12,755 bases of DNA, from NCBI GenBank assembly GCA_024998705.1, contig JACOEF010000529.1, positions 1-12,755 of the forward strand, given 5' to 3'. Shown piece after piece: positions 1 through 7,483 of the stretch. The notes beneath the pieces are model-generated. The model saw only the letters and a program-made list of their open reading frames with translations, was not told where the DNA came from and ran no database searches. The translations under genes and the position numbers were made by a program. This DNA comes from Nitrospira sp. GTDB lineage: Bacteria > Nitrospirota > Nitrospiria > Nitrospirales > Nitrospiraceae. Positions within the stretch are counted from its first letter, which is position 1, and every line of letters starts with the position of its first letter.

Positions 1-2130
1 ATCCCGGCGGATCATCTCCAACCAGGGCGCACCCACGTGGTTCGGGGAGAACATGACGCGTTTTCCGAAATGCGGGGTGAGGTGGGGCCATGCCACTTTA
101 CCGGTCAACGGCTCGAACGTAATCGGATGCCGCTTGCCCGGATGAGTCGACTTGTACTTCGGATTGTCGATCGTGCTTTCCGGCTCGCTCAATGCGCGGG
201 TGCCTTCCCAGGCCCAATCCAACACCGTGGCATCGTAGGAAACGGTCTGCCCTTTTTCGTCGTTCTTGTGTCCCGGCTTGCCCATAGTCGGGAGCTGCAT
301 TTCGACCCAGTCCTTGATCGTGATCGTGGCCGGATTGGACTTCCAATCACTCTTGCCCTTCTCGACGATTTTGAAGGACTTGCCGAACCAATCCACCGTC
401 TGACCGACTAACTTGTCCGAGGTGATCGGCCCCTTGATGCGACCTTTCCGGTCAGGCAACTCCAGCAAATCGGGCATGACGTCATTGCGCATGTCGCCCT
501 GCTGAAGGGTGTTGTATACCCGCCAATACCCCCACATGCCCGCCACATAATGGTGCGCCACGTGGCAATGGAACAGGAAATCGCCGGCCAACTGCTGACA
601 GAGACCGGATCCGCACTCCGTCTCGAGGTCCAACGCTTCTGACGGCCCGATGACTTCGACGTCGACCCGGTCCGTCTTGGCCCGGATGACCGGATACTTG
701 ACCGGCCCGTTTCCGGCGGTCGTCCACAGATTCATGTCATCGATCGCACGCGGGCTACGCGGCCAACGGATGGTGCCGCCATGGGGATGGTGGCTATGGA
801 ACACTTCCGATCCGCCATGCACGAGGCGGAACTTCGCCGGATCGCCCATGTACGACCGCGGGATCGTGGGAGACGGGTCACCGAAGGTGTACGAGCTGTA
901 CCCCATCGACTCGTCTTCGAACCCAAAGTATTCATGCTGCACGTGCATGTTGTTGATTCCGAACGGCTCGCTACGATAGTTGATCGCGCGACCACCCGGG
1001 CGATAGGCGTCGGTCAGCGGGTCACGCTGAGGCAGGAAGTCGCCCTTCTTGTTGACGGGGCGAAATGCTTCGTCGCCGACTTCGTGGTAATAGAGCACGA
1101 ATTCACGGAAGTCCGGACCGGTCCCGTTCCTGATCATGACCTGCCAGCCGCTCGACGCGGGCGTCGGAGTACCGTTTCCCAAAGCTTCCAGATACTCGGA
1201 TCCGCGCGGCTCGACCACAAAGGACCCGAAGAGGCCCATGACGGTCAATTCGCGATCATTCGCAAAGGTGTGGAATTGCCGCACGCCTTCTTGCGTGCTC
1301 GGGTGGATGTACCATTCGAACTCTCCGCCCTTGTCCTTCGGGACGATGCTGTCGGAGTTCGTCGTAGCAGCAGCAGCACCCGTTGCGCTCACCACCATGC
1401 TGGAGCCATGGATGTGAAGGCTGACGTCTTCGCCACCTTCCAACTTGTTGCTCAACTTGATCTCGACGCAATCCCCCTGGTTGCCGCGAATCGTCAGCGG
1501 TTGAATCCACTGAGCCTGCACACCGGGAATCACCGCGCCCGGATCGAAGCCTTCCTTGTCGCGCGCTTCCCGATTCTTCGTTTCTTCTGCCCGAACCTTG
1601 TCGAGATTTTCATCCAGCGTGTACATGTAGCCGGGATAAAAATCGAGCCACTGGTTGAGCGTGATCTCGACGTTGATTGCCGAGACGTTGTATTGCTTGA
1701 CTGGTGCAGAGGCTGGGCACTTGCCGCCTCCCGATAGTGCCACTGGCTCCACTCGTGGGTCGGACATCAAGAGGAGGTCCTGACCGCCTGCCCCATATTG
1801 GTGCATCATGGTCTGGGTATTGAACATACCCGTATTGACCTGTTGCGCCTGCGGGTCATGGGTCAAATGCTCCATGATCCGTTGGTGCTGCTGCTCAACC
1901 ATCGCGGAACGCTCCGGCTTTCCAGCCATCGCATCTTCGACGATCGTCTGTCCCTTCAACTTCTCCGCCCAAGACGGGAGTTGATGAGACATCGCTGTTT
2001 GTTGCGGCGCCGCATGATCCGCAAGCGGCTGAGTCTCAGCCGATGCGGCTAGCGGAAGACACACAAGCGCGCCACCAGCGATGACGCTGAGGGCGCGCGA
2101 TGTGACACGAGTGAACCAATGACAATCCAT
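1..2130 (-). CDS. Secreted large multicopper oxidase, 3' end beyond window (partial)
   Basis: The reading frame is open from ATG 2130 to the left edge (710 codons, no stop). The start is set by AAGGAGG at 2138-2144, seven bases upstream. Residues 1-31 form a signal peptide ending in AASA, so the protein is exported. Copper-ligand motifs appear in cupredoxin order: HIHG at 239-242 (type 2/3); a divergent second block with H276 (WYIHP) and H287; HSHHPHG at 445-451, which fits HxxHxHG; and HCHVAHHYVAGM at 521-532, an exact HCHxxxHxxxGM with likely type-1 axial ligand M532. At least 178 further residues follow the last motif, so it is larger than a 500-600 aa laccase or CueO. From recall, it resembles the long copper oxidases of Nitrospira and actinobacteria, in which a segment like G-x-CPAxAP (here near residue 136) precedes the first cupredoxin. 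The substrate (metal ion, phenol or other) cannot be read from sequence. The second block lacks a clear HxH, which is odd for a complete trinuclear site. Confidence 0.93.
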   Translation of the reverse strand, partial: MDCHWFTRVTSRALSVIAGGALVCLPLAASAETQPLADHAAPQQTAMSHQLPSWAEKLKGQTIVEDAMAGKPERSAMVEQQHQRIMEHLTHDPQAQQVNTGMFNTQTMMHQYGAGGQDLLLMSDPRVEPVALSGGGKCPASAPVKQYNVSAINVEITLNQWLDFYPGYMYTLDENLDKVRAEETKNREARDKEGFDPGAVIPGVQAQWIQPLTIRGNQGDCVEIKLSNKLEGGEDVSLHIHGSSMVVSATGAAAATTNSDSIVPKDKGGEFEWYIHPSTQEGVRQFHTFANDRELTVMGLFGSFVVEPRGSEYLEALGNGTPTPASSGWQVMIRNGTGPDFREFVLYYHEVGDEAFRPVNKKGDFLPQRDPLTDAYRPGGRAINYRSEPFGINNMHVQHEYFGFEDESMGYSSYTFGDPSPTIPRSYMGDPAKFRLVHGGSEVFHSHHPHGGTIRWPRSPRAIDDMNLWTTAGNGPVKYPVIRAKTDRVDVEVIGPSEALDLETECGSGLCQQLAGDFLFHCHVAHHYVAGMWGYWRVYNTLQQGDMRNDVMPDLLELPDRKGRIKGPITSDKLVGQTVDWFGKSFKIVEKGKSDWKSNPATITIKDWVEMQLPTMGKPGHKNDEKGQTVSYDATVLDWAWEGTRALSEPESTIDNPKYKSTHPGKRHPITFEPLTGKVAWPHLTPHFGKRVMFSPNHVGAPWLEMIRRD

Positions 2131-2496
2131 GGACCGGCCTCCTTGGATAGAGTTTGGATAGAAACAGATAAAAAGTTATGAGCGCTTACGATCAGAACAT
2201 AACAACCTCGGCACTAGAGATACGTGTTCTGGCTTACGCTTGCGGCATCGCGCACGCAAAGCACTCCCTAGAAAGCAAGTGTCGGAGATTACTGAAGTCA
2301 TCCGTCTCTGTCAACCCCCTCCCATTCCCCATGCACGGCAAGTTGTCACATTGCCCCGGTCTCACTCAACAAGCACACGTCCCCGTCGGCGCACAATATG
2401 AACAACGATGTAACCACAGAGGCATGGGCGGAGGTTCGCCGCGGGAAGATTTGCCCCTCCATTGTCTCTCTTCCGCAACTTGGGGCATAATGACCC
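2131..2496. other. Divergent intergenic region between multicopper oxidase and kimA
   Basis: This is 366 bases without a convincing gene. It holds the leader and Shine-Dalgarno of the oxidase (2138-2144) and, at its right end, a candidate promoter for kimA. I saw no strong palindrome, only short arms such as GGCAA 2337-2341 with TTGCC 2351-2355, and TTGCG 2240-2244 with CGCAA 2255-2259. I could not recognise a c-di-AMP (ydaO-type) riboswitch, which precedes kimA in Bacillus, nor a CueR-type copper box for the oxidase. Confidence 0.6.
2462..2491 (+). promoter_or_regulatory. Candidate sigma-70 promoter giving a near-leaderless kimA mRNA
   Basis: A -35 like TTGTCT (2462-2467, read TTGTCT from 2462) and a -10 CATAAT (2486-2491) are separated by 18 bases. 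Initiation 6-7 bases after the -10 would fall at about 2497-2498, on the ATG itself. There is no good Shine-Dalgarno next to this ATG, which agrees with a leaderless or near-leaderless transcript. The match is by eye only. Confidence 0.35.
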
Positions 2497-4311
2497 ATGA
2501 TCTTGAAACGCTGGCTGGTCGGCCTGCCACTCAAGACGAAGGAAGCCGCTCACGAACGCCTTTCTAAGCGACTCTCCCTAGCCGTCTTTTCCTCCGATGC
2601 CTTATCCTCTGTGGCCTACGCCACGGAGGAAATTCTGCTCGTCCTGACCCTGGCCGGCACAGCCATGGTCGGCTACTCCATCCCGCTCAGCCTCTCGATC
2701 ATCGGCCTGCTGATTATCCTCACGATGTCTTATCGACAGATTATTTTCGAATATCCGGAGGGTGGCGGCGCCTACATCGTGGGCAAGTCGAACCTCGGCG
2801 AATGGCCGGGACTGATCGCGGCCGCGGCCTTAATGATCGACTACGTATTGACCGTCGCCGTCAGCGTCGCGGCCGGAATGGCGGCGCTCACCTCCGCCGT
2901 CCCGGGCCTCCTTCCCCATCGCGAAGCCCTCTGCGTAGCTGCAATCCTTCTCGTCACCGTCGTCAATTTGCGAGGTGTCCGCGAGTCAGGGCAGTTCTTC
3001 GCCGTGCCGACTTATATTTTCATCGCAACGATCGCGGCCATGCTCGGCGTCGGCGCGATCCAAATTCTGTTCGGCCATGCGGCACGCGTCGAGCCACTCC
3101 CCAGCATGGCGCCCACGGAGCCGTTGACGCTGTTTCTCCTGCTTCGTGCCTTTTCTTCCGGCTGTACCGCGCTGACCGGCGTCGAGGTTATCTCGAACGG
3201 TGTCTCGGCGTTCAAGAAGCCGGAACCGAAGAACGCCGCGTTTACTATGATCGGCATGGCCGCGATTCTCGGCACCCTGTTCATCGGTATCAGCGCCATG
3301 GCCTACTACTTCGGGATCGTGCCCAAAGGGGATGAGACCGTAGTCTCTCAAATCGCGCGCGCCACCTTCGGAACAGGCCCGCTCTACTTCCTTGTGCAAG
3401 CATCGACCATGGTCATTTTAATTCTCGCCGCCAACAGCAGCTTCAATGGATTCCCGCGCCTGGCATCGATTCTGGCCCGTGACAGCTATATGCCGCATCA
3501 AATGTCCATGATGGGCGACCGGCTCGTCTTCTCAAACGGCGTCATCATTCTGGGCGTGTTCTCTTGCCTGCTGATCGTGTTATTCAACGGCGACACCCAT
3601 GCGCTGATTCCCCTCTATGCCGTCGGCGTGTTCCTCTCTTTTACGATCTCCCAGGCCGGAATGGTCAAGCGCTGGCTCGTCAAGAAGGGACCGCATTGGG
3701 AAAAGAAACTGCTGGTCAACGGCATCGGCGCCGTGACCACCGCCATCGCCACATTGATTATTGCCAGCACGAAATTCGCCCATGGCGCGTGGATCGTGAT
3801 CGTCCTCATCCCGCTCCTCATTACATTTTTTCGCGCGATTCGCTCTCACTACAAAGCCGTCTCGGAACAGGTCGCACTGTCCCGTGGACACCGTCCCCCT
3901 ATGCCCCGGCGCAACATCGTGGTGCTGCCGATCGGCGGGGTGAATCGGGCCGTCATTCGCGCGGTAGACTATGCACGAAGCCGATCCGGAGATATCCGTG
4001 CGGTTCTCGTCGATGTCGATCCGGAGGAGACCGCCCGGGTGGAGATTCAGTGGGCTCAGTGGGGTTGCGGCGTCCCTCTCACGGTACTCCCCTCTCCTTA
4101 CAGATCGGTCTTGAGCTCCTTACTCGATTATCTTGAACAGGTATTACAGAAGGATCAGGAGTGTTGGGTAACAGTGGTGATACCGGAAATTCTCCCCGCC
4201 CGTTGGTGGCAAAATATTCTCCATAATCAACGGGCCTTCATGCTGAAAGGCGCCCTCCTGTTTAAGGATCGCGTCATCCTAACCGACGTGCCCTACCACC
4301 TCACGAGGTGA
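2497..4311 (+). CDS. kimA: KimA-type potassium/proton symporter (APC superfamily permease)
   Basis: This 604-aa inner-membrane protein matches Bacillus subtilis KimA (YdaO, about 607 aa) along its whole length as I recall that sequence. Shared stretches include SSDALSSVAYATEE near the start, EYPEGGGAYIV (85-95), DYVLTVAVS (115-123), ALTGVE (225-230), LIPLYAVGVF (about 370-379) and the closing VPYHL. KimA is a high-affinity K+ uptake system of the KUP group. Residues of its ion path (D36, Y43, D117, Y118, Y377 in KimA, from memory) correspond to D34, Y41, D115, Y116 and Y374 here. About 12 membrane segments are followed by a soluble cytoplasmic domain from about residue 470, the part that carries c-di-AMP control in Bacillus. 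ATG 2497 is the first possible start because TGA lies in frame at 2491. The stop overlaps the next gene by 4 bases. A more general amino-acid permease role is the alternative, but I think it less likely. Confidence 0.9.
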   Translation: MILKRWLVGLPLKTKEAAHERLSKRLSLAVFSSDALSSVAYATEEILLVLTLAGTAMVGYSIPLSLSIIGLLIILTMSYRQIIFEYPEGGGAYIVGKSNLGEWPGLIAAAALMIDYVLTVAVSVAAGMAALTSAVPGLLPHREALCVAAILLVTVVNLRGVRESGQFFAVPTYIFIATIAAMLGVGAIQILFGHAARVEPLPSMAPTEPLTLFLLLRAFSSGCTALTGVEVISNGVSAFKKPEPKNAAFTMIGMAAILGTLFIGISAMAYYFGIVPKGDETVVSQIARATFGTGPLYFLVQASTMVILILAANSSFNGFPRLASILARDSYMPHQMSMMGDRLVFSNGVIILGVFSCLLIVLFNGDTHALIPLYAVGVFLSFTISQAGMVKRWLVKKGPHWEKKLLVNGIGAVTTAIATLIIASTKFAHGAWIVIVLIPLLITFFRAIRSHYKAVSEQVALSRGHRPPMPRRNIVVLPIGGVNRAVIRAVDYARSRSGDIRAVLVDVDPEETARVEIQWAQWGCGVPLTVLPSPYRSVLSSLLDYLEQVLQKDQECWVTVVIPEILPARWWQNILHNQRAFMLKGALLFKDRVILTDVPYHLTR

Positions 4312-5435
4312 GCATGCGATCTACACCTTCCCGAGACTCAGTGAACAGGCGGACGGCCGGAGCGTGCCTCAGCGCGCTCATGCTGTTACTGTGTGTACCT
4401 GTGGGGCCGGCATCGGCTTTTAAGATTGTCGCTCCGGCTGACGGTGCAGTCTTGACTTCCGGACAGGCGGTTCCTGTCGAGATTGAAGCCGGGAGGGAGG
4501 CAGGCCTCGTCGAGGTACGTTACTACTGGTATCCGGAACAGACCGAGGCCCTCGTAGAGCAAGGGGAAGAACGAACGGGAAAACCCTCCCAAGGCAGCAT
4601 GGCCACGGAGAAATATTGGCAGCAAGACAGCATCACCGGAGCACCGGTCGTGGCCCTGCCCGCGTTGACCTCCACCGTCGACCGCGTACCACCCTATGGC
4701 GGCGCGTTGCCTGTCCCGTCGGACGCCATCGGCCGCATGCGCCTGCTGGCCATCGCCGATATTTCACAAGGCCGCCTCGGTCGCAAAACCGTATTTGATG
4801 AAGTCTTCGTCATGGTCCGACCTGCTGCCGACCTGCTGTCGATCGACTTCGAGACAGAGAAACCGCTGCAGCTTGGTCGTACCGGACAGTCCTCTGCTTA
4901 CGGTCATGTCGATTCGCTCGGCAAGATCTTCGAACTCCCCGTCGTAGGAGAGTTCGCCGACGGAGTGACACGTCCCTTATCGTCGCCCAGCACCGGCACG
5001 AAATACACCTCCAGCGACGACCACATCCTCAAAGTCTTGCCGGACGGCCTGCTGCAGATTGTCGGCAACGGCAAGACCTCACTTACAGTGACCAATCGTG
5101 ACCAACAAGCGACGCTCGACATACGGGTAGAGGTCAACCCTGAGGCAAACGAACCACCGATTGCCAACGCCGGCGCCGCCAAAACGGTCAAGGCCGGCGC
5201 GAAGGTACGCCTGAGCGGATTGCAGAGTCGCGACCCTGAGGGTGAAACCCTATTTTATGCCTGGAGTCAGATACGCGGCAGTAAAGTCGCGATGCTCGAT
5301 GTGAACATGCCGGAGCCCTCGTTTACCGCACCCTACGTCTCAGAAACACGCACCTTTCGCTTTAAGCTACGCGTGACGGACAAGAAGGGCGCGGATAGTC
5401 TGCCGGCGTATGTGGACGTCACGGTCGAACCCTGA
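4308..5435 (+). CDS. Exported protein with Ig-like and PKD-like domains
   Basis: This 375-aa product has a signal peptide (RR at 14-15, hydrophobic core about 19-33, cleavage after PASA at residue 37) and no lipobox, so it is probably periplasmic or surface-exposed. Three beta-rich parts follow. The first (about 38-165) opens with an Ig-like FKIVAPADGAVLTSG stretch. The middle (about 190-278) resembles a Big_2-type bacterial Ig domain. The C-terminal part (about 283-375) has the PKD/K319-like pattern PPIANAG, LSGLQSRDPEG, YAWSQ and RLRVTD-like KLRVTD. No catalytic motif is visible. GTG 4308 overlaps the kimA stop (GTGA), implying translational coupling. ATG 4314 is an alternative start, with GAGGTG at 4305-4310 only three bases before it. 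Such domains usually mediate adhesion or protein-protein contact. Its link to potassium transport is unknown. Confidence 0.85.
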   Translation: MSMRSTPSRDSVNRRTAGACLSALMLLLCVPVGPASAFKIVAPADGAVLTSGQAVPVEIEAGREAGLVEVRYYWYPEQTEALVEQGEERTGKPSQGSMATEKYWQQDSITGAPVVALPALTSTVDRVPPYGGALPVPSDAIGRMRLLAIADISQGRLGRKTVFDEVFVMVRPAADLLSIDFETEKPLQLGRTGQSSAYGHVDSLGKIFELPVVGEFADGVTRPLSSPSTGTKYTSSDDHILKVLPDGLLQIVGNGKTSLTVTNRDQQATLDIRVEVNPEANEPPIANAGAAKTVKAGAKVRLSGLQSRDPEGETLFYAWSQIRGSKVAMLDVNMPEPSFTAPYVSETRTFRFKLRVTDKKGADSLPAYVDVTVEP

Positions 5436-5488
5436 CAGCAGCTGAAAAGATCATCGGCGGCGTTTTAAACGTTTTCGTAACTTTCCCT

Positions 5489-5698
5489 CTACCCACTGGT
5501 GCTGACGAAACCGTCGGTCGGATTTGCAAGCCAAAATTTTTCGGCATCTGCCTCCCACCAGAAACTCTCCCCTACCGTATCCCCTGAGATACTTGGCGTA
5601 TCTTGTTGGATACGATCACTGCGCCCATCGCCGTGCACTCTGGGCGACATTCTCCGCCCACATTCGCCACTCGACAAAGACAGGTTGGCGAGCATCAC
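5489..5698 (-). CDS. Possible small ORF (69 aa) directly downstream of the HExxH gene
   Basis: GTG 5698 (followed at once by ATG) lies five bases after the stop of the HExxH gene on the same strand and opens a 69-codon frame ending in TAG. The product would be polar, glycine- and serine-rich in its first part, with an aromatic/acidic tail containing ESFWWEADAEKFW and ending in VSTSG. No Shine-Dalgarno is visible; expression would have to come from coupling to the upstream stop. The opposite strand is also open over much of this stretch, so coding status is uncertain. I report it because HExxH-family enzymes often act on peptides encoded beside them. It could equally be chance. Confidence 0.25.
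   Translation of the reverse strand: MMLANLSLSSGECGRRMSPRVHGDGRSDRIQQDTPSISGDTVGESFWWEADAEKFWLANPTDGFVSTSG
5577..5614. repeat. Tandem small hairpins built from GTATC/GATAC
   Basis: Two adjacent inverted repeats lie in the convergent gap: GTATC 5577-5581 with GATAC 5588-5592 (6-base loop), and CGTATC 5597-5602 with GATACG 5609-5614 (6-base loop). All four arms share the same 5-base core, so alternative pairings between them are possible. There is no adjacent T-run on either strand, so a classical intrinsic terminator is not supported. If the small ORF here is real, the repeats lie inside it. Confidence 0.5.
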
Positions 5699-5703
5699 GG
5701 TGC

Positions 5704-7254
5704 TTAGATCAGGCTAAACGTCTCTCGCGCACGAGTTAATTCGGCTCGATGGCGGAGCAAGGCGGGACCGAACGACGACTGGCTCACATCTTTCTCATGG
5801 CGCAGCATCTGCCGTTCGGTGCGCGCCAGGATATCAACCAATTGCTCCACCACTCGTTTTCCTCCGCGAGTCAGCCATTTGAAGTGGCCGCCCGCAAGGG
5901 CAAGATCCTTCAGGGAATACCGTACCGAGTCGATTTCTTCAAGACAGCGGCAGCGTGCCCGATCGAGATCGCGCAAGCTTAGACCGGCCTTTTTCCATCG
6001 TGCGCTCCCTGCCCGACCGGACCCCCAGGTGACCAACCGCTCGAACAACATCGCCCCCATGGTGAAGGTGAAAGTCGCGTGCAGAATCCCCCTCAGCGGC
6101 CGCAAACTGCGCCGCCAGGGTGAATAGAAAATTTCCTGATTGTGATCGTGCTGATACATCACGTCTTTACGCAGGAGCAGATTGAGATGGTGATGACTGT
6201 TCTCATGAATCAGATCGTCGATCAAATCAAGCCGGTCGCGATCAAAACAATTGATGGCGGACAGCCCGGGACGGTGCCGATAGCTGAAGCTCACGACCCC
6301 CGTGGCCTTGAGTGGCACGACCCGCGAAGTCAGCAGTGCGAGTAACCGATCCCCCTCCGGCCAGGCCGACGCAATAACAGATAGTGCCCGTCGCATGCGC
6401 GTGGCAATCTCCGGCCTCGTCGGCCGCACACCCACCGGCGTCTTGTCTTTTCCATATACCAGTGTCGGCCCAAGTACAAGCGAGCCATATCGGCTCTCCC
6501 TAAGACATAGCGGCTCGAGACGGCGCCAATGCCATCGCGCCTTCTTGCCGTATGCAACCATGGCATAGTCTTGATCGCCGACCAAGAGATCGATCCCAGA
6601 CGGCTTGATCAGAAACTCCGCCTGCCCTCCTACCCGTTTGAGCACTGATCGAACCGGACCTGGAGCCGCATAGGACACACCGGCTATGCCGATCGCACAA
6701 GCCCAGGGTAATTCCACACGTTCCATATTCGCATTCAAATCACAAGGCACCAGCCAGGCGCCCTTGCCCTGTCCGGCCACCCACTCACAAGCCAGCCTAG
6801 GAGCAAGACAGACAGACTCTTGCGTGACATCCCTCGCCAGTCGTTGGCAGAAAACGGTCAGCCGGCCAAGCAGGAGGCGCGGCTCAGGCCGGCCGTTGGG
6901 GAAAATTTCATCGGCATACCCGTGCTCATAGAACTTTTCTCTAAACTCCGCGCGGAGCTGCGTAGCAATCTCTCCGCGAAATCGCTCCCTCCTCACCTGA
7001 ACCAGGATATCGATGAAATACAGCAAGTCGTTCAGCGACTCGATCCACCCGACTACCTTCCAGTTGCTGTATTCCTCCAGGGTGAACGACTGTCCCAACC
7101 TGCGAAACCAATCGATCGGCAATGCAAACGTGCAAGCAGCATCGGCATAATTCTGCTCAAAATCCTGGCACACATCCATGAGCAACCTGCGCATCAGTCG
7201 TCGCAGCTCCACCGTCAGCCGCTCAAGTCCCTGTGCCTCTAGCAATGTCTTCAT
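5704..7254 (-). CDS. HExxH-motif protein, putative alpha-ketoglutarate-dependent peptide beta-hydroxylase family
   Basis: The 516-aa product is predicted soluble, with no signal peptide or membrane segment. The C-terminal half carries HENSHHHLNLL: HExxH is H350, E351, H354, followed by H355 and H356. A conserved-looking block YSPWRRSLRPLRGILHATF follows at about 377-395, where H392 could be a third metal ligand. This HExxH-HLNLL ... SPWR..RPLRG.LH signature is the one I associate with TIGR04267 (HEXXH motif domain), now described as alpha-ketoglutarate/iron peptide hydroxylases, often in RiPP clusters. It is not a typical metalloprotease. The start is ATG 7254 because AGGGGAGG (7261-7268) lies six bases upstream; an upstream in-frame start at 7356 would lie before the candidate promoter. 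The N-terminal 300 residues contain no domain I recognise. No radical-SAM gene, transporter or obvious precursor is adjacent, apart from the doubtful small ORF just downstream. The substrate is unknown. Confidence 0.85.
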   Translation of the reverse strand: MKTLLEAQGLERLTVELRRLMRRLLMDVCQDFEQNYADAACTFALPIDWFRRLGQSFTLEEYSNWKVVGWIESLNDLLYFIDILVQVRRERFRGEIATQLRAEFREKFYEHGYADEIFPNGRPEPRLLLGRLTVFCQRLARDVTQESVCLAPRLACEWVAGQGKGAWLVPCDLNANMERVELPWACAIGIAGVSYAAPGPVRSVLKRVGGQAEFLIKPSGIDLLVGDQDYAMVAYGKKARWHWRRLEPLCLRESRYGSLVLGPTLVYGKDKTPVGVRPTRPEIATRMRRALSVIASAWPEGDRLLALLTSRVVPLKATGVVSFSYRHRPGLSAINCFDRDRLDLIDDLIHENSHHHLNLLLRKDVMYQHDHNQEIFYSPWRRSLRPLRGILHATFTFTMGAMLFERLVTWGSGRAGSARWKKAGLSLRDLDRARCRCLEEIDSVRYSLKDLALAGGHFKWLTRGGKRVVEQLVDILARTERQMLRHEKDVSQSSFGPALLRHRAELTRARETFSLI

Positions 7255-7260
7255 TCGCAG

Positions 7261-7268
7261 CCTCCCCT
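7261..7268 (-). promoter_or_regulatory. Shine-Dalgarno that fixes the HExxH gene start
   Basis: On the minus strand AGGGGAGG ends six bases before ATG 7254. It decides against the longer frame that begins at 7356 and would add 34 residues of non-conserved look. Confidence 0.8.
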
Positions 7269-7286
7269 GACTACAACTGATCCCCC

Positions 7287-7311
7287 GTGGGCACTCTACG
7301 CGAGTGCCCAC
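7287..7311. promoter_or_regulatory. Perfect inverted repeat (10-bp arms) over the HExxH-gene -10 box; candidate operator
   Basis: The arms GTGGGCACTC (7287-7296) and GAGTGCCCAC (7302-7311) pair perfectly around a 5-base centre. The repeat covers the proposed -10 box (7293-7298) and most of the -10/-35 spacer of the leftward promoter, which suits a repressor site. No T-run follows on either strand, so it is not an intrinsic terminator. The binding protein is unknown. Confidence 0.6.
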
Positions 7312-7321
7312 CGGCAGACAA
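7293..7321 (-). promoter_or_regulatory. Candidate sigma-70 promoter of the HExxH gene
   Basis: Read leftward, TTGTCT (7316-7321) and TAGAGT (7293-7298) are 17 bases apart, each with four of six consensus positions. Start of transcription would be near 7286, giving a leader of about 32 bases that contains the Shine-Dalgarno. The geometry is consistent, but the boxes are only moderate matches. Confidence 0.45.
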
Positions 7322-7408
7322 GAACCTGCCGCGGGTGAAGAAACGAGAGAGATCACCTAGCGATTCCTCCGGATCTTGCTCGATCTTGTTTCGTCGCCTT
7401 CGGGTAAT

Positions 7409-7448
7409 GGGGGTACGCCCCAGAGGAACAGCTGGAGTCCATACCCCC
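7409..7448. repeat. GC-rich imperfect fold in the divergent region
   Basis: GGGGGTA (7409-7415) can pair with TACCCCC (7442-7448), and a smaller CCAG/CTGG pair lies between them. It is too short for a tRNA and has no terminator tail. The role is unknown. Confidence 0.35.
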
Positions 7449-7483
7449 CAAAAGAATTACCGATTCTGGGGACTAGTCACACG

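Noticed and set aside
781..1737. A 318-codon plus-strand open frame
   Set aside because: It is antisense to the multicopper oxidase, whose copper motifs are unmistakable on the minus strand; the frame is a GC-rich shadow.
2230..2244. A sigma-54-like TGGC...TTGC pair in the oxidase/kimA intergenic region
   Set aside because: The spacing between the GG and GC dinucleotides is one base short of the strict consensus, and other promoter positions do not match.
7255..7356. A 34-residue N-terminal extension of the HExxH protein starting at 7356
   Set aside because: It would begin upstream of the candidate promoter and cross the inverted repeat; ATG 7254 has an excellent Shine-Dalgarno.
7409..7450. 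A tRNA-like or c-di-GMP riboswitch element upstream of the PilZ genes
   Set aside because: The 7-bp stem resembles an acceptor stem, but the element is only about 40 bases long without other arms, and no GEMM riboswitch core is recognisable.
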